A DNA stretch of 64,000 bases from contig OY751486.1 in the NCBI GenBank assembly GCA_963565915.1, forward strand, positions 5,146,001 through 5,210,000, given 5' to 3'. Below are positions 21,877 through 31,364 of this stretch, piece after piece. The first letter of the stretch is position 1. Each line of letters starts with the position of its first letter. Origin of the DNA: Entoloma clypeatum (lineage: Eukaryota; Basidiomycota; Agaricomycetes; Agaricales; Entolomataceae). The notes beneath the pieces are model-generated. The model was given only the letters and a program-made list of their open reading frames with translations. It searched no databases and had not been told where the DNA came from. A program made the translations under genes and the position numbers.

Positions 21877-21887
21877 TTGCTAAATCT
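21877..21887 (+). promoter_or_regulatory. self-priming binding site of gypsy-A
   Basis: TTGCTAAATCT, two bases after the LTR, is the exact complement of AGATTTAGCAA at 21791-21801, the predicted 5' end of the element RNA. This is the Tf1/sushi self-priming arrangement, in which the first 11 or so bases of the RNA fold back as primer. Gypsy-B has the same pair. Confidence 0.75.
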
Positions 21888-21937
21888 CGTTAGGTTCGCC
21901 CAGAGCGAAGAGAGCAACTACCAGACGAGTCAAGACG

Positions 21938-22663
21938 TTGCGCTTCTTTGAAGACTTTACCAGTAACCCATTCAGCACGCCAGAAGCCCGACAGGAGGAG
22001 CTAAGTCCTCGAGGCAGTATCGATTTTACACTCATCCAGCAGTACATCGAATCGGAGATCCATCGCATCCTACAGCAGGTGCTTGACGAAGAACTAGACA
22101 ACGACGAGCATCGCCCCCACGGCGAGATAGCAGAGAGCATCCATCTTGCTCGGCAACACCAGATCGCGCGTTACAACGCCCGACAGAACGAACTCGAAAG
22201 CTTTTGCGTTCAAGAAGGACCTCAGACAGGTCGGATCACAGAGATCAGAGAGTTTATCGGTGTCCAGACAACCGTTATCAGAAGATTGATTAGGACGCTC
22301 ACATCGAGACGTCCCAGAGCCACATCATCACGTCTTACTCAAAGCAGCAGATCTACGCCCACTTCACCACTGAAGAACAACAGACCGAGTACAACCATTG
22401 GGCACGAAACGAGAGACTTGACCCCTTCTTGCGACCAACAGATGCGCAGGAACAGAGATTCCTTAGAGATTTACAGAGGAAATACTCTGAACGTTTTGCC
22501 ACCGATTCCGCCAACGAGTCCCCTGACGAATTTACTTTTGACTCCGCGCAGTCAGATATCGAACAGATGCCTAGAACAGGGACTCATTTTCAATCCTTAC
22601 CTGTATCCCGAACCCCATCTTCATCCCAACAACCCAACTCCTCTCCTCCTCTGCAGACTCTAA
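21938..22663 (+). CDS. gypsy-A leader ORF, 241 aa (probable gag N-terminal part)
   Basis: The frame starts MRFFEDFTSNPF and is acidic and helix-rich up to about residue 115, then turns Ser/Pro/Arg-rich. The overlapping +2 frame (IYAHFTTEEQQTEYNHWA) becomes the better protein from about 22293 and leads into gag. The same 241-codon frame is intact in gypsy-B at 30639-31364. Either the two frames are joined by a -1 shift near 22290, or an old indel is shared by both copies. No known domain is recognised. Confidence 0.5.
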   Translation: MRFFEDFTSNPFSTPEARQEELSPRGSIDFTLIQQYIESEIHRILQQVLDEELDNDEHRPHGEIAESIHLARQHQIARYNARQNELESFCVQEGPQTGRITEIREFIGVQTTVIRRLIRTLTSRRPRATSSRLTQSSRSTPTSPLKNNRPSTTIGHETRDLTPSCDQQMRRNRDSLEIYRGNTLNVLPPIPPTSPLTNLLLTPRSQISNRCLEQGLIFNPYLYPEPHLHPNNPTPLLLCRL

Positions 22664-23532
22664 ACATGGCAGAAGCTCCGGCTGTACAAACAATGGATAC
22701 ATCCAAGATCATCAAGGATCCTGGGATGTTCAAGGACAGATACACCTTTGACGAATGGTGGAAAGCCACCAAACTATACATCAGGTTCCAAAAGAGCCTC
22801 ACAGACGATCAGAAGATTCTTGTGGTGTTATCCCGCATGATGGAAGGGTCCGGCAGACACTGGGCCAGTAACAAGTTAGACACTCTTGCCGTTGACAACG
22901 AGAACATCACCTGGCTAGGTTTTTCCAATGATATCACCACACAATTCTCCATCACCAACAAGTCGGTTGCTGCCAAAACAAGACTTGAAGTCCTGAAACA
23001 AGAGAAACACACTGTTGATGAATTCTTGGATGAATTTGAAGAACTCTTGAAACTATCAAACCTTGGTGAAGAAACTGGGAAATACATCCTAGAGAAGAAC
23101 GTCAACCGCAGAATCTCTGAACAAGTGGCCAGCGATGGCAAGACGTACACCGATTACGCAAAGGAGATCCGAAACAAGGGACGACAGATGGAAGGACACG
23201 CACTGGTCATCCGAGGTGGCGGCGACATGCGCACCAGATCGGGTACCACTTATGGTGGTCAGGGCAAAGCCATGGAAATCGACAAAGCAGGAGTAGCCCG
23301 TTGCTACAACTGTCAACGCTTCGGTCATCTGGCTAAAGACTGTAGCGCTCCAAAGAAGAAAGATGGTTGCAAGTGTTTCAACTGTGACCAAGAAGGCCAT
23401 ATCGCGCGCAACTGCCGCAAGCCGAAGAAGAACTCTGGAAGGGTTAGGAAGGTGTCCGAGGAAGATGCCGAGAATGATGAAACCACAATCTTAGAAGCCG
23501 ATGAGAAGGATTTTCCTGAAGGGTCCGATTAA
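22429..23532 (+). CDS. gag: Gag of gypsy-A with two CCHC knuckles, 367 aa
   Basis: The capsid-like core runs from MAEAPAVQTMD (22666) through DEWWKATKLYIRFQ to about residue 250. It is followed by two zinc knuckles, CYNCQRFGHLAKDC and CFNCDQEGHIARNC, and an acidic tail ending GSD before TAA at 23530. It would bind and package element RNA. The first ATG of the frame is 22429, but the capsid homology suggests translation at 22666 or fusion to the leader frame. The product is identical in gypsy-B as far as I can see. The pol frame is -1 relative to gag. Confidence 0.85.
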   Translation: MRPTDAQEQRFLRDLQRKYSERFATDSANESPDEFTFDSAQSDIEQMPRTGTHFQSLPVSRTPSSSQQPNSSPPLQTLNMAEAPAVQTMDTSKIIKDPGMFKDRYTFDEWWKATKLYIRFQKSLTDDQKILVVLSRMMEGSGRHWASNKLDTLAVDNENITWLGFSNDITTQFSITNKSVAAKTRLEVLKQEKHTVDEFLDEFEELLKLSNLGEETGKYILEKNVNRRISEQVASDGKTYTDYAKEIRNKGRQMEGHALVIRGGGDMRTRSGTTYGGQGKAMEIDKAGVARCYNCQRFGHLAKDCSAPKKKDGCKCFNCDQEGHIARNCRKPKKNSGRVRKVSEEDAENDETTILEADEKDFPEGSD

Positions 23533-23533
23533 A

Positions 23534-25882
23534 CGATGCTAAGTTGCGACCCTTAGCTATTAAACGGACTTGCTTGCCTTGTATGACTCCAGACAATAGA
23601 ACCTATGTCATCCCTGCCAAGCGAGCCGCTGCGTTGACTAAGATTGTGAAGGGAGATAAACCTCCGAAAAGACGAGAGATCAGGCTGTTAGCTCAGCTCA
23701 GGACACGATGAGGACCAAAGGTTATCCGACCTGAGGTTGACAGCGGATGTGAACGCACATGCATCCATCCCAGAATAGTACGCGAACAGAACCTCCCCAC
23801 GCGAGGAATACCGCCCATAACCGGTGCCCAACAACATGTCGAACCAAACACTCGGATTTCAGGATCAACCTTAATGGTCGCAAACACCGGGTTCGCATGG
23901 TTGAGGTGCGCGACAAAGATGCACCCAAAAAGTCAGATCAGAAATGGAAGCCTGGAGACCCTATTTTGGAAGCTGTCACTCCCACACCACCTCCCACAAC
24001 CAAACGACCCTCATATGTTGAACGATTTGCTCATCTCTTCGAAAAAGAGAACTTTGATAAGATCCCAAAGGAGAGGGAATGGGACCATGGTATCGAACTT
24101 ACACCGGACGCACCAAAGGAACTAGGGGGAAATACATATCCTATGACGCAAAAGGAACAAGAGGAATTGGACGCATTCATTGACGAGGGTCTAGCAACAG
24201 GAAAGAACTATGACTTCGAATTACGGCATGTGCCCGGCAAGACCAATGCGAAAGCGGACATCCTGTCACGCTTACCCTGGTATGAAGCGGAACTCGAACC
24301 ACAGGACAGTGACCAATTGCTCAAGGAGGGACTATTCTTGAAACGGTTGGAATCAGAAGATGTGGTACAAATGGAGATGTTCATGGAGGAACAATTCTTT
24401 GAAGGGGGTGAGACATCTGATTCCATCAAAATTGGAAACATCATAACCATCAAAAACCCATGGATCGCACGCATCAAGGCTTCAAACCGCATGGAGACAG
24501 AAGTAGCGCAGGGCTTAAAAAAGAATCTTCATTGGTATCAACAGGAGAATGGGATCACCTATGCAGGAGAACGGGTCTATGTCCCGCCAGATCCACAATT
24601 ACGACAAGAATTGATGTTTGAGTCACACGATGCACCAGTGGCTGGACATCCAGGACAGTACCAGACACATGAACTCCTCACTCGCACCTACTGGTGGCCT
24701 ACTATCCTGCATGACATGAAGAAGTATGTAAAGGATTGTGACACCTGTCAACACAACAAGATCAACAGACAGAAACGACACGCTCCGCTACATACCCATG
24801 CAGCACCAAGTCATCCATGGGAGGACATAGGGATTGACGTTGTGGGACCAATACCAGAGTCCGATGGAAAGAATGTGATTCTGGTCATCACAGATAGACA
24901 TTCGAAGATGCTCCATCTCATTCCGACAACCGTGGAACTATCAGCTGAAGGATTAGCCAAGATCTATCAGGATCAGATATGGAAGCTTCATGGGATCCCC
25001 AAGAAGATCATCAGCGATAGGGGACCACAGTTCGCCGCAAAGTTCATGGAGATACTCTGCCGCATGTTAGGGATCAAGAGGAACCTGTCCACCGCATACC
25101 ACCCACAGACTGACGGACAGGCCGAGTGATCGCATCAGGAGACGGAAGTGTTCTTACGAAACTTTGTCAACCATCTACAGGATGATTGGGCTGAATGGAT
25201 CGCAATCGCAGAGTTCCAGTACAATGACAAAGAACATCAGGTGACGAAGCACACCCCATTCTATCTCAACTACGGTTTACATCCGTGGAAGGGAGAGCTC
25301 GTGTTAGAAGATACCAATCTGGCTGCCAACGACTTCTTGAAAAAACTCAAACAGGCACGAGACGAAGCCAATGCGGCGCTGAAACAAGCACAGGATCAGA
25401 TGAAGAAGACAGTTGACACACGGCAAAGTCCGTCTCGGGACTACCACATCGGAGACAAGGTGTGGCTGGAAGGGACTAACATCAGGACCGATCGCCCCTC
25501 AAAGAAACTTGATGCACTCCGACATGGACCATTCAAAGTCCTAGAGAAGAAAGGAGCTAGCGCGTACCTTCTTGATCTTCCGAAGACTTGGAAGATGATT
25601 CACCCTGTGTTCAACAAGACCCTGTTGTCACCATATGAAACTCCGAAGTACGCCATCCAGAAAAAGAAACCAGCCCCTGATCTGATCATCGTTGAAGGAC
25701 GAGAAGAGTACCATGTGTCTATGATCCTGGACTCTCGAAAGTTCCGCGGAAAGATCCAGTACCTCGTCCAGTGGGAAGGATATGGCCCAGAAGAGAACAC
25801 ATGGGAACCGCGAGCTAATGTTCAGAACGCTCAAGATTTGATCCGTGATTTCCATCGGCAGAACCCGTCTCACCCACGATAA
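23534..25882 (+). pseudogene. pol: pol of gypsy-A, RT and RNase H deleted
   Basis: The pol frame begins in the -1 frame near the gag stop and includes CMTPDNRTYVIPAKRA. It meets TGA at 23709, where gypsy-C has CGA, then keeps the protease motif VDSGCERTC at about 23736. About 200 nt of protease are missing at 23819 compared with gypsy-B. Near 24212, LATGK is fused directly to YDFELRHVPGK, skipping the whole RT and most of RNase H. Integrase is present: zinc finger CDTCQHNK, GIDVVGP, SDRGPQF and GQAE, with a TGA at 25127. The chromodomain (YLVQWEGYGPEENTWEP) ends at 25882. Confidence 0.85.
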
Positions 25883-26016
25883 AAGACAGCTCTCGGAATC
25901 CATGACAAGTATCGACCTCATCAGTCAACCACACACCGAGTTCCCCGCTCTAGTCCTTTTCCCTGCCCAATATAGCCTCCCCCTTCTTCTTCTATCTCTC
26001 AACCATCCTCGCCGCC

Positions 26017-26388
26017 ATGTCCAACACCACCGTTACCTCCACCTCCACCACCGACATCAACCCCGCCATTGCCGCCCTCATGAACGAAGCACTCTCCATG
26101 AGAGACCAAATCCATGCTCTCAAAACTTCCCTTGCCAACCTCCTCCATCGCCAGATGCATATCCGGCTTCGCTCGCTGTCCAACCTACCCGTCGCCCCGA
26201 GTCCCGAGGAAAAACAAATTCTCGCAAATTACACCAGCACCCTCGTAATTGAGAATTGACGTATTCAGCTGGCTATCAAAGGCCTCGAACTCGCCGTAGC
26301 CATCAACGAGGAGTTGATATATGATTGGAGCCTCAAGGAAAGTCCGAACTGGTCCGATCCCGGCAACAACGAGGGATGGGGACAGTGA
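26017..26388 (+). pseudogene. sense accessory ORF of gypsy-A between pol and 3' LTR
   Basis: A ~123 residue frame starts MSNTTVTSTSTTD, has a helical stretch EALSMRDQIHALKTSL, continues PEEKQILANYTSTLVIEN, and ends NNEGWGQ at 26386-26388. A TGA at 26257 interrupts it where gypsy-C has CGA. Homologues are at 34640-35002 (gypsy-B) and 51106-51285 (gypsy-C). The Ser/Thr N terminus and coiled-coil-like middle suggest a small structural or regulatory protein. I recognise no family. Confidence 0.65.
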
Positions 26389-26422
26389 CTCTGTGAGGAC
26401 ACAGAGCTTGGAGAGGGGAACA
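26389..26422 (+). promoter_or_regulatory. conserved hairpin and polypurine tract of gypsy-A
   Basis: CTCTGTG-AGGA-CACAGAG (26389-26406) forms a perfect 7 bp stem with a four-base loop, immediately after the accessory ORF stop. The purine tract GGAGAGGGGAA follows and then the LTR start. The hairpin is unchanged in gypsy-B (35003-35020) and gypsy-C (51088-51105). Confidence 0.65.
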
Positions 26423-26512
26423 TGTTACGGACTCTACGGTATGAGGACCATGTCATATCTTTTACTTATCGGCCCGACTCGGCGCCCTCTTACGAACTTA
26501 CTATGTCTAATG
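26423..26512 (+). repeat. truncated 3' LTR of gypsy-A
   Basis: It starts TGTTACGGACTCTACGG, matches the first ~90 bp of the 5' LTR and stops at CTATGTCTAATG, after which unrelated sequence begins. Confidence 0.8.
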
Positions 26513-26554
26513 TGGGAGTCGCAAGTTTTGATGTTGTGGGGATGGCGGCCCAAA

Positions 26555-26740
26555 TAGTGTTTAAAGGTCCGGTTCGGTCCGGTTTTTGACCCTCAAAATA
26601 TTGAAACCAAGACCAAGACCGATTTTTCGGTTCACATGATTCCGAAAAAACCGAACCGGACCGATGCAAGACCGGTGCATCGGTCCCTCTCACCTCAAGA
26701 AAGTGAGACCGAACTGGTTTAGACCAGTTTAAACCAATAT
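26555..26740. repeat. GGTCC-rich ~190 bp repeat, copy 2 (inverted)
   Basis: This copy opens TAGTGTTTAAAGGTCCGG and closes with CCAGTTTAAACC, so it is inverted relative to 5382-5575 and 29629-29821. The interior is composed of CCGGTCC, GACCGA and ACCGGTGCATCGGT words. No coding frame or clear target duplication was found. Confidence 0.6.
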
Positions 26741-26849
26741 ATTACATGTTAAACAACATTAAGGACACATGCACACAGCCCAATGCTGCGCACATGTGTC
26801 GTACCTCCTCCATTGGTCCTCCGTGGCCTCAGCCCACCCCCATCTGCTC

Positions 26850-27375
26850 TCGCGCGTGAGTCGACGCCGTTGGGCGCAAAAGGGGGCCATTGGGCATGTG
26901 TCGTGGCAGGTGCGCTGTGCCGTACAGTGTGAAAGGGGCTGGTGGGTGTGAGTCGACAGCATTGGGGACGCGAGGCGGCCGTTGGGTGCTAATAGGGGCT
27001 GTTGGGCATGAGGGGTGGACAGTGTGCGCGAAGGAAGGGTGGTGGGCGTGAATCAATGGTGCTGGGGACGCAAGGCGGCCATTGGGCGATAGAGGGGCGG
27101 CCGTTGGGCATGAGGGGCGGCCGGTGCGCGCGAAGGAAGGGTGCTGGGTGTGTGTCAACAGTGTTGGGGATGCAAGACGGCCGTTGGGCGTTAGAGGAGG
27201 CCATTGGGCATTAGAGGAGGCCATTGGGCATTAGAGGAGGCCGTTGGGCGTTAGAGGGCTGTTGGGCATGAGGGGTGGCCGTTGGGTGCGAAGGAGGCTG
27301 TTAGGTGTTAGAGGGGGCTGTTGTGTGTCAGTTGACGCCATTGTGCACAAGGGGCGGCCATTGGGGGGGGGAAGT
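26850..27375. repeat. GGCC-RTTGGGC minisatellite array 1
   Basis: The array has degenerate ~20 bp units around GGCCGTTGGGCRTGAGG. At 27000-27190 they are organised into a higher-order unit of roughly 110 bp seen twice; at 27190-27260 there are near-identical units (GGAGGCCATTGGGCATTAGA). The array is related to the one at 41850-42675. Long minus-strand frames through it reflect the repeat periodicity, not a gene. Confidence 0.75.
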
Positions 27376-27490
27376 GGGTGGGTGGAGTGAAGGTGGGGGA
27401 TAAAAAAGAGTGTGGGAAGGTTTTGACTTATGTATGGGTTGACTCTCGGCAATTGCTGAGAGTGCTTGGCATCAATGCCAAGCGACGTGC

Positions 27491-28395
27491 TGTAAGGGCG
27501 ACCTTACGATCCAGGACTCGAACCCGGATACTTGCAAGGGAGATCCAAAGGTCAGATTAAAGACTACTAAACAACAATATATCATACCTTGCAAGGGAGA
27601 TCCAAAGAGAAAACTCTAAGGAATCCCCTGCAACCGAAGCAGATATATAGAAAAAGGGAATTGGAAATGGAAGCGGAACAGCAATGAGAATATATGAAAT
27701 AGTAGGAATATTTGAAATAAGATATCTGCTCCGCTTTTCGGAGCGTATAAGTGATGTATTGTACCATGCATGGACTTGAAGTAATAAGGTCATGTCAAAA
27801 GACCGAAGGGCGGAGAACAGGCCGTTGGAATATTGGAGATACGTCGGAGGTGTTTGGAAAGAAAAAGGAAAATGTAAAGTATAGTAAGTGTAAGTAATAA
27901 ACGCACCACATCTAGCGACAGTGTCAAGTGTGCAGGAAGTGCGGAGCTACGTCGGAAAAGTGCGGAGTTATGTCGGAGGAATGCGGAGCTATATCAGAGG
28001 AGTGCGGAGCTCCGATGGAGGTACCAGGATATAGGAATATGGAGGGTAAGATGGACCTTGGTGTTAGTGAAACCAATGAAAGCGATGTTGCCCTTACGGT
28101 AAGATGGATGGAAATCCATCAGAGGGAACTATCCTGAACAAGGCTTCGGAACATTGGAATCCAGTGGGGGTGGATGGAGGAGAGTCGGAACAGGTGGAGA
28201 GATTTCGGAGTAGATCGGAGCAGCATCGGAGCAGCATCGGAGGTTATAGGAGGGTGATGGAGTTGTGAGAGCAGTCAACAAAAAGGAGGATTGTCTTGAC
28301 ATTGTATGGGCAGAGTCGAGGAACAGAAAGAAACAAGGATAGAAGGAATGACTTCCTTGCTAAGGTCTCTAATCCTCTAGGGGCTTGCCCTTACA
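27491..28395 (-). repeat. solo LTR, gypsy-D-related
   Basis: The sequence opens TGTAAGGGCGACCTTACG like the LTRs at 55017 and 58388, and ends GCTTGCCCTTACA, the matching inverted end. It is flanked by CGTGC (27486-27490) and CGCGC (28396-28400), a 5 bp target duplication with one change. At ~905 bp it is twice the gypsy-D LTR length. It carries four ~23 bp units (GTGCGGAGCTACGTCGGA) at about 27937-28010. No internal region remains, so LTR-LTR recombination is likely. Confidence 0.7.
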
Positions 28396-29487
28396 CGCGC
28401 ATCATTGAAACTCGTGTCGTCAAGTCCCAATCCATGGCACTGTAAGTGCTAAAATTAGTTTGTAACTTATGTAGAGATACTTAGAAACTAATAGTAGCTA
28501 TACAAACAGTTAAATACAGGAGCTATGTATGGTAGAGAGTCTGTACTGAAAAATGATACATCAAAACCACTGTAAATTGTAATAAACAGTGCATCATGAG
28601 TTCCTCCAAACACAAAAACAAGTATTTTCTTACTTCCTTCTTTCCACAACCACTTTATACTACATGTAATATATATATACCATTGAACCATTGTATGGGA
28701 ACCTATTGAGACACTTCAAATAAAATTAAAGGACTTCATAAGGTCAATATGAGTAAAATAAGTCGAAATCTTGTCCAAAATTTTTATTTCAGCCTTGGAT
28801 CCTCTTAATCCAGGGGACCTCCCAGCACCTTCATTTTTCAAATTTGGTTCATTCATTAAGAAGATATAACACTTTTTCTGAAATCTGCACATTTGGTTAT
28901 TTCTATCTTATCTGGACTTCCAAAAATTATTCAAGGTGTTTCAGAAGGTGAATACATACCCAATACATAGTTCTATTACTTCAAATTATTGTTAGACCAT
29001 GAGAAAGGGGCCACGCGCACCCGCGCGATGCATTTTGCGCATTGTTTACTACTGTTTGGTTATCAACATCGCACCTCTATAACTCACATTCTGTGGCCCA
29101 ATTTGATGAAATAAGTACATATTTGATGGATATAGAATGCCATCCTACCTAATCAATATAGTAGAAGACTTTACTTGTTCCTGTGTAGACATAATAACCA
29201 GATGTGCGATGTTTTTTGGACATTTGTTTACATGTATTTGGCATGTTTGATGCGTGCATCATCCAACGTCGAAACAACGCATCCACCTATTGCTGACATT
29301 GCAATGAGGGGCACAGGTGGTGAAAAGGCCAGAATATATTTATAGATTATACATATAACCTGTCTACTTGCGATTGAGGCAGGAGGGAGTGCACGCGCGC
29401 ACCTTTTGTCAAAAACAACTGGCAAGTGCTTATTTAGTAAGTGGGAAAATGGGATGTATGTAGAGTGATTGTGAGCAATGAAATATA
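28396..29487. other. AT-rich intergenic sequence, no gene seen
   Basis: I find no coding frame of note and no recognisable repeat boundary. GC-rich islands with CGCGC words occur near 29010 and 29395 in otherwise AT-rich DNA. Confidence 0.4.
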
Positions 29488-29575
29488 ATGGTCTTGTGGC
29501 TCAGTCGGTTAAGTGGTGTTAAAAGAATCCTTTATACTATAGAAGTTCAGAGTTCAAGTCTTTCTTGTGGCAGAA
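29488..29575 (+). other. tRNA-like relic or SINE head
   Basis: GTGGCTCAGTCGGTTAAG matches an RNA polymerase III A box with a tRNA D-arm, and AGTTCAAGTCT 50 bp later resembles a B box/T loop. The acceptor strands do not pair, so it is not an intact tRNA. CTTGTGGC occurs as a direct repeat at both ends. A decayed Leu-type tRNA or the head of a tRNA-derived SINE are the options. Confidence 0.3.
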
Positions 29576-29628
29576 ATTTTGTACTTGCCATTTCGGGACA
29601 TTGATTTCAGATCCTCAGATCGTTCCAT

Positions 29629-29821
29629 GGAAAATACCAGTTTAAACCGATCCAAACCAGTCTTTGGCCGGTCTTTCAAACTCTAAAGTTTTGAGTGAAC
29701 CAAGGACCGGCCATGATCCAAAACCTTAAAGACCGAGACCGGCGGTCCGGTCTTTCACCAGTTCGGTTCCATCCAGTCTCGGTCTGAAACCAACGAAAGT
29801 AAACTGGACCTTGAAACACTA
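29629..29821. repeat. GGTCC-rich ~190 bp repeat, copy 3
   Basis: It opens GGAAAATACCAGTTTAAACC and ends CCTTGAAACACTA, the same ends and orientation as 5382-5575. The interior has long self-complementary words (GGCCGGTCTTT, AAGGACCGGCC). The bases between the ends are strongly diverged among the three copies. Confidence 0.6.
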
Positions 29822-30164
29822 GGCCGGTGCAGGCGGAAAGAATGTGCGCGGACCTGTCACCCTTGCGTGAAGTGAGGTGATTCGCATGTGAGGGGGAAGC
29901 GGAGCGTGAGCGAGCCCTTCTGGTCTGTTGATCGGGGGAGGGGGAACGTCCTCGGGAATGGGGGTGCATGTTGGAGCGACCTCATTGTTGGTGTGGTAGG
30001 TGTTTGTCTAGAAATGGGAGGAGGTCGTATATAAGTTAGGGTAAATGGGTGAGATCCATGTCGGACCGGGGAGGGAGGTGTGTCAGGACGGGGCATGAAA
30101 CGTGTCGGATGGGTGACATGAGGTATGCATGTGTCAGGGGGACGTGTGTGGGATGTGTCAGGAC
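29822..30164. other. short intergenic stretch left of hAT-2
   Basis: This stretch is rich in GTGTCGGA/GTGTCAGG words near 30058-30160. No supportable gene. Confidence 0.35.
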
Positions 30165-30187
30165 TCGTAGGCAATGGCACAGATAAT

Positions 30188-30575
30188 TGTTACGGACTTA
30201 CCGGTTTGTATGTTAAGCACTTTTCCCTTGCATTGTACCTTCGTTATTTCTTTGACTCATCGGACCGCTTATTCATTTACCTTTACTTTACCATTCTCCT
30301 TTAGTATACTTCGCTCTCGCGCTGACTCACACTCCGCAGTAGGGATTACTCAGTCCGCAGTCGTCTGACTCACTTCGCACTGCCTTTCCGCAGTTACTGA
30401 CTCATCCGCACTGCCTTCTGCAGCTACTGACTCACTCGCTACCGCTCGTAGCCAGTACTATATAAACCCCATGTACCATAGCTACATTCCTTAGATTTAG
30501 CAATCACTTTGCTCTTCGCCTTTCCACTTCCTGCATACTCTGCCCAAACCTTGGAACGGTTTGTTAAGCATAACA
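30188..30575 (+). repeat. 5' LTR of gypsy-B
   Basis: It starts TGTTACGGACTTACC and ends AAGCATAACA, with TATATAAA at 30459 and a predicted RNA start AGATTTAGCAA at 30493-30503. The primer site TTGCTAAATCT at 30578-30588 is its exact complement, as in gypsy-A. Confidence 0.92.
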
Positions 30576-30638
30576 AGTTGCTAAATCTCGTTAGGTTCGC
30601 CCAGAGCGAAGAGAGCAACTACCAGACGAGTCAAGACG

Positions 30639-31364
30639 TTGCGCTTCTTTGAAGACTTTACCAGTAACCCATTCAGCACGCCAGAAGCCCGACAGGAGGT
30701 GCTAAGTCCTCGAGACGGTATCGATTTTACGCTTATCCAGCAGTACATCGAATCGGAGATCCGTCGCATCCTACAGCAGGTGCTTGACGAAGAACTAGAC
30801 AACGACGAGCATCGCCCCCACGGCGAGATAGCAGAGAGCATCCATCTTGCTCGGCAACACCAGATCGCGCGTTACAACGCCCGACAGAACGAACTCGAAA
30901 GCTTTCGCGTTCAAGAAGGACCTCAGACAGGTCGGATCACAGAGATCAGAGAGTTTATCAGTGTCCAGACAACCATTATCAGAAGATTGATTAGGACGCT
31001 CACATCGAGACGTCCCAGAGCCACATCATCACATCTTACTCGAAGCAGCAGATCTACGCCCACTTCACCACTGAAGAACAACAGACCGAGTACAACCATT
31101 GGGCACGAAACGAGAGACTTGACCCCTTCTTGCGACCAACAGATGCGCAGGAACAGAGATTCCTTAGAGATTTACAGAGGAAATACTCTGAACGTTTTGC
31201 CACCGATTCCGCCAACGAGTCCCCTGACGAATTTACTTTTGACTCCGCGCAGTCAGATATCGAACAGATGCCTAGAACAGGGACTCATTTTCAATCCTTA
31301 CCTGTATCCCGAACCCCATCTTCATCCCAACAACCCAACTCCTCTCCTCCTCTGCAGACTCTAA
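30639..31364 (+). CDS. gypsy-B leader ORF, 241 aa
   Basis: This is the same frame, length and start (MRFFEDFTSNPF) as 21938-22663, with a few amino-acid differences. Its preservation in both copies shows the overlapping-frame layout predates their divergence. Confidence 0.5.
   Translation: MRFFEDFTSNPFSTPEARQEVLSPRDGIDFTLIQQYIESEIRRILQQVLDEELDNDEHRPHGEIAESIHLARQHQIARYNARQNELESFRVQEGPQTGRITEIREFISVQTTIIRRLIRTLTSRRPRATSSHLTRSSRSTPTSPLKNNRPSTTIGHETRDLTPSCDQQMRRNRDSLEIYRGNTLNVLPPIPPTSPLTNLLLTPRSQISNRCLEQGLIFNPYLYPEPHLHPNNPTPLLLCRL

Larger units (their letters stand above)
21473..26512 (+). mobile_element. Ty3/gypsy chromovirus gypsy-A, RT-deleted
   Basis: The order is 5' LTR, self-complementary primer site, leader ORF, gag with two zinc knuckles, partial protease, integrase, chromodomain, accessory ORF, hairpin, purine tract and a 3' LTR cut after 90 bp. 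The protease core and the whole reverse transcriptase plus RNase H are missing. Gag matches that of gypsy-B almost exactly, while the accessory ORF and U3 match gypsy-C. The left flank is ATCAC; no right duplication exists because the 3' LTR is truncated. Confidence 0.9.

Noticed and set aside
22285..22292. A nuclear intron joining the leader ORF to gag
   Set aside because: Candidate GT-AG pairs are either too short (32-34 nt) or weak, and an intron would be lost on retrotransposition.
26829..27224. 131-codon minus-strand frame of SPNGRL-type repeats
   Set aside because: Another by-product of the GGCC-RTTGGGC minisatellite.
28089..28098. GTTGCCCTTACG as the end of the solo LTR
   Set aside because: The end at 28395 (GCTTGCCCTTACA) is exact and gives a matching target duplication; the earlier site does not.
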